Source of the DNA: Acidobacteriaceae bacterium
Lineage (GTDB): Bacteria; Acidobacteriota; Terriglobia; Terriglobales; SbA1
Direction of reading: 5' to 3'
Length of the DNA: 13,249 nucleotides
NCBI GenBank assembly: GCA_003136335.1
Contig: PLEA01000624.1
Coordinates: forward strand, 10,131 to 23,379
Below are positions 13,122-13,249 of the stretch, in pieces; position 1 is the stretch's first letter; each line of letters opens with the position of its first letter. The notes beneath the pieces are model-generated. The model was not told the DNA's origin and did no database searches. It saw nothing but the letters and a program-made list of their open reading frames with translations. The position numbers and the translations under genes are program-made.

Positions 13122-13185
13122 CCTTCGACGCGCTCAGGGCAGGCTCCTTTCGCAAGAAACGCAAAAGGATGGAGCACCCACACTG
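13122..13185 (-). repeat. Hairpin repeat family, diverged copy 4
   Basis: On the minus strand this reads GGGTGCTCCATCCTTTTGCG, loop TTTCTT, GCGAAAGGAGCC and, after CTGCCCTGAGCGCGTCGAAG, GGTGGGAC. GGGTGCYCCATCCTT and the CTT-containing loop match copy 3 (5288-5327); the second outer arm is displaced by the CCCTGAGCGCGTCGAAGGG insert. It lies in the rpsP-khpA gap. Confidence 0.5.
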
Positions 13186-13189
13186 AGTC

Positions 13190-13249
13190 TTAAGCGGCGG
13201 CGGCCGGAGCCGGCGGCTTGGAGAACAGTTTGTTCACCCGATCCGACAT
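13190..13249 (-). CDS. rpsP: 30S ribosomal protein S16, C-terminal end only
   Basis: The minus-strand frame enters from the window edge and ends at TAA (13190-13192), giving the last 19 residues SDRVNKLFSKPPAPAAAA with a preceding Met. The SDRVxKL segment fits the S16 C-terminus, and position directly upstream of khpA-rimM-trmD-rplS is where rpsP stands. Ala/Pro-rich tail as in other Acidobacteriota-type S16 proteins (recollection, not checked). Assigned mostly by context. Confidence 0.72.
   Translation of the reverse strand: MSDRVNKLFSKPPAPAAAA

Noticed and set aside
1..13249. CRISPR array, phage genes or a multi-gene defence island
   Set aside because: No regularly spaced repeats, cas, phage structural or nuclease/helicase defence genes are seen. 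The only defence-like unit is the higBA pair with an orphan antitoxin.

Overview
The window reads as a chromosomal segment of a GC-rich Gram-negative bacterium, most likely an Acidobacteriota member (Terriglobia/Koribacter-like). This is inferred from exported M61 and M28B peptidases, tandem PilZ architecture, a dense load of short dispersed hairpin repeats in almost every intergenic gap, and use of TTG starts. No rRNA or intact tRNA gene, CRISPR array or complete insertion sequence was seen.

Layout. Nucleotides 1-3402 (+) carry the C-terminal part of an M61 aminopeptidase with a PDZ domain, then a complete secreted M28B carboxypeptidase related to glutamate carboxypeptidase II. Nucleotides 3403-6900 are accessory in character: two long gene-free stretches with hairpin repeats, an atypical NAD-dependent epimerase/dehydratase (4182-5219, -), a higBA toxin-antitoxin operon (5786-6400, -) with a recognisable promoter and operator, and an orphan BrnA-like antitoxin (6499-6816, -). 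Two broken relatives of the antitoxin lie on the same strand at 3958-4032 and 5649-5722, and both lack the same 25-codon core.

Nucleotides 6916-7689 (-) encode RNase HII. Nucleotides 7946-10600 (+) hold a three-gene plus-strand block: a double-PilZ protein, a CHASE3 sensor histidine kinase of the NarX/LiaS type, and a small lipoprotein whose start overlaps the kinase stop. Nucleotides 10790-13249 (-) are the conserved rpsP-khpA-rimM-trmD-rplS translation operon, running right to left with the rpsP end cut by the window edge. Each gap of that operon contains a repeat or dyad.

How it fits together. The right end is core translation and tRNA maturation. The plus-strand signalling block sits between rplS and rnhB, which are adjacent in many genomes, so it may be an insertion. 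The left-centre is a small toxin-antitoxin and repeat zone with decayed paralogues. The most interesting signal is the trio of BrnA-like copies with a shared internal deletion whose endpoints match a 5-bp direct repeat (CGCAG) still present in the intact gene.
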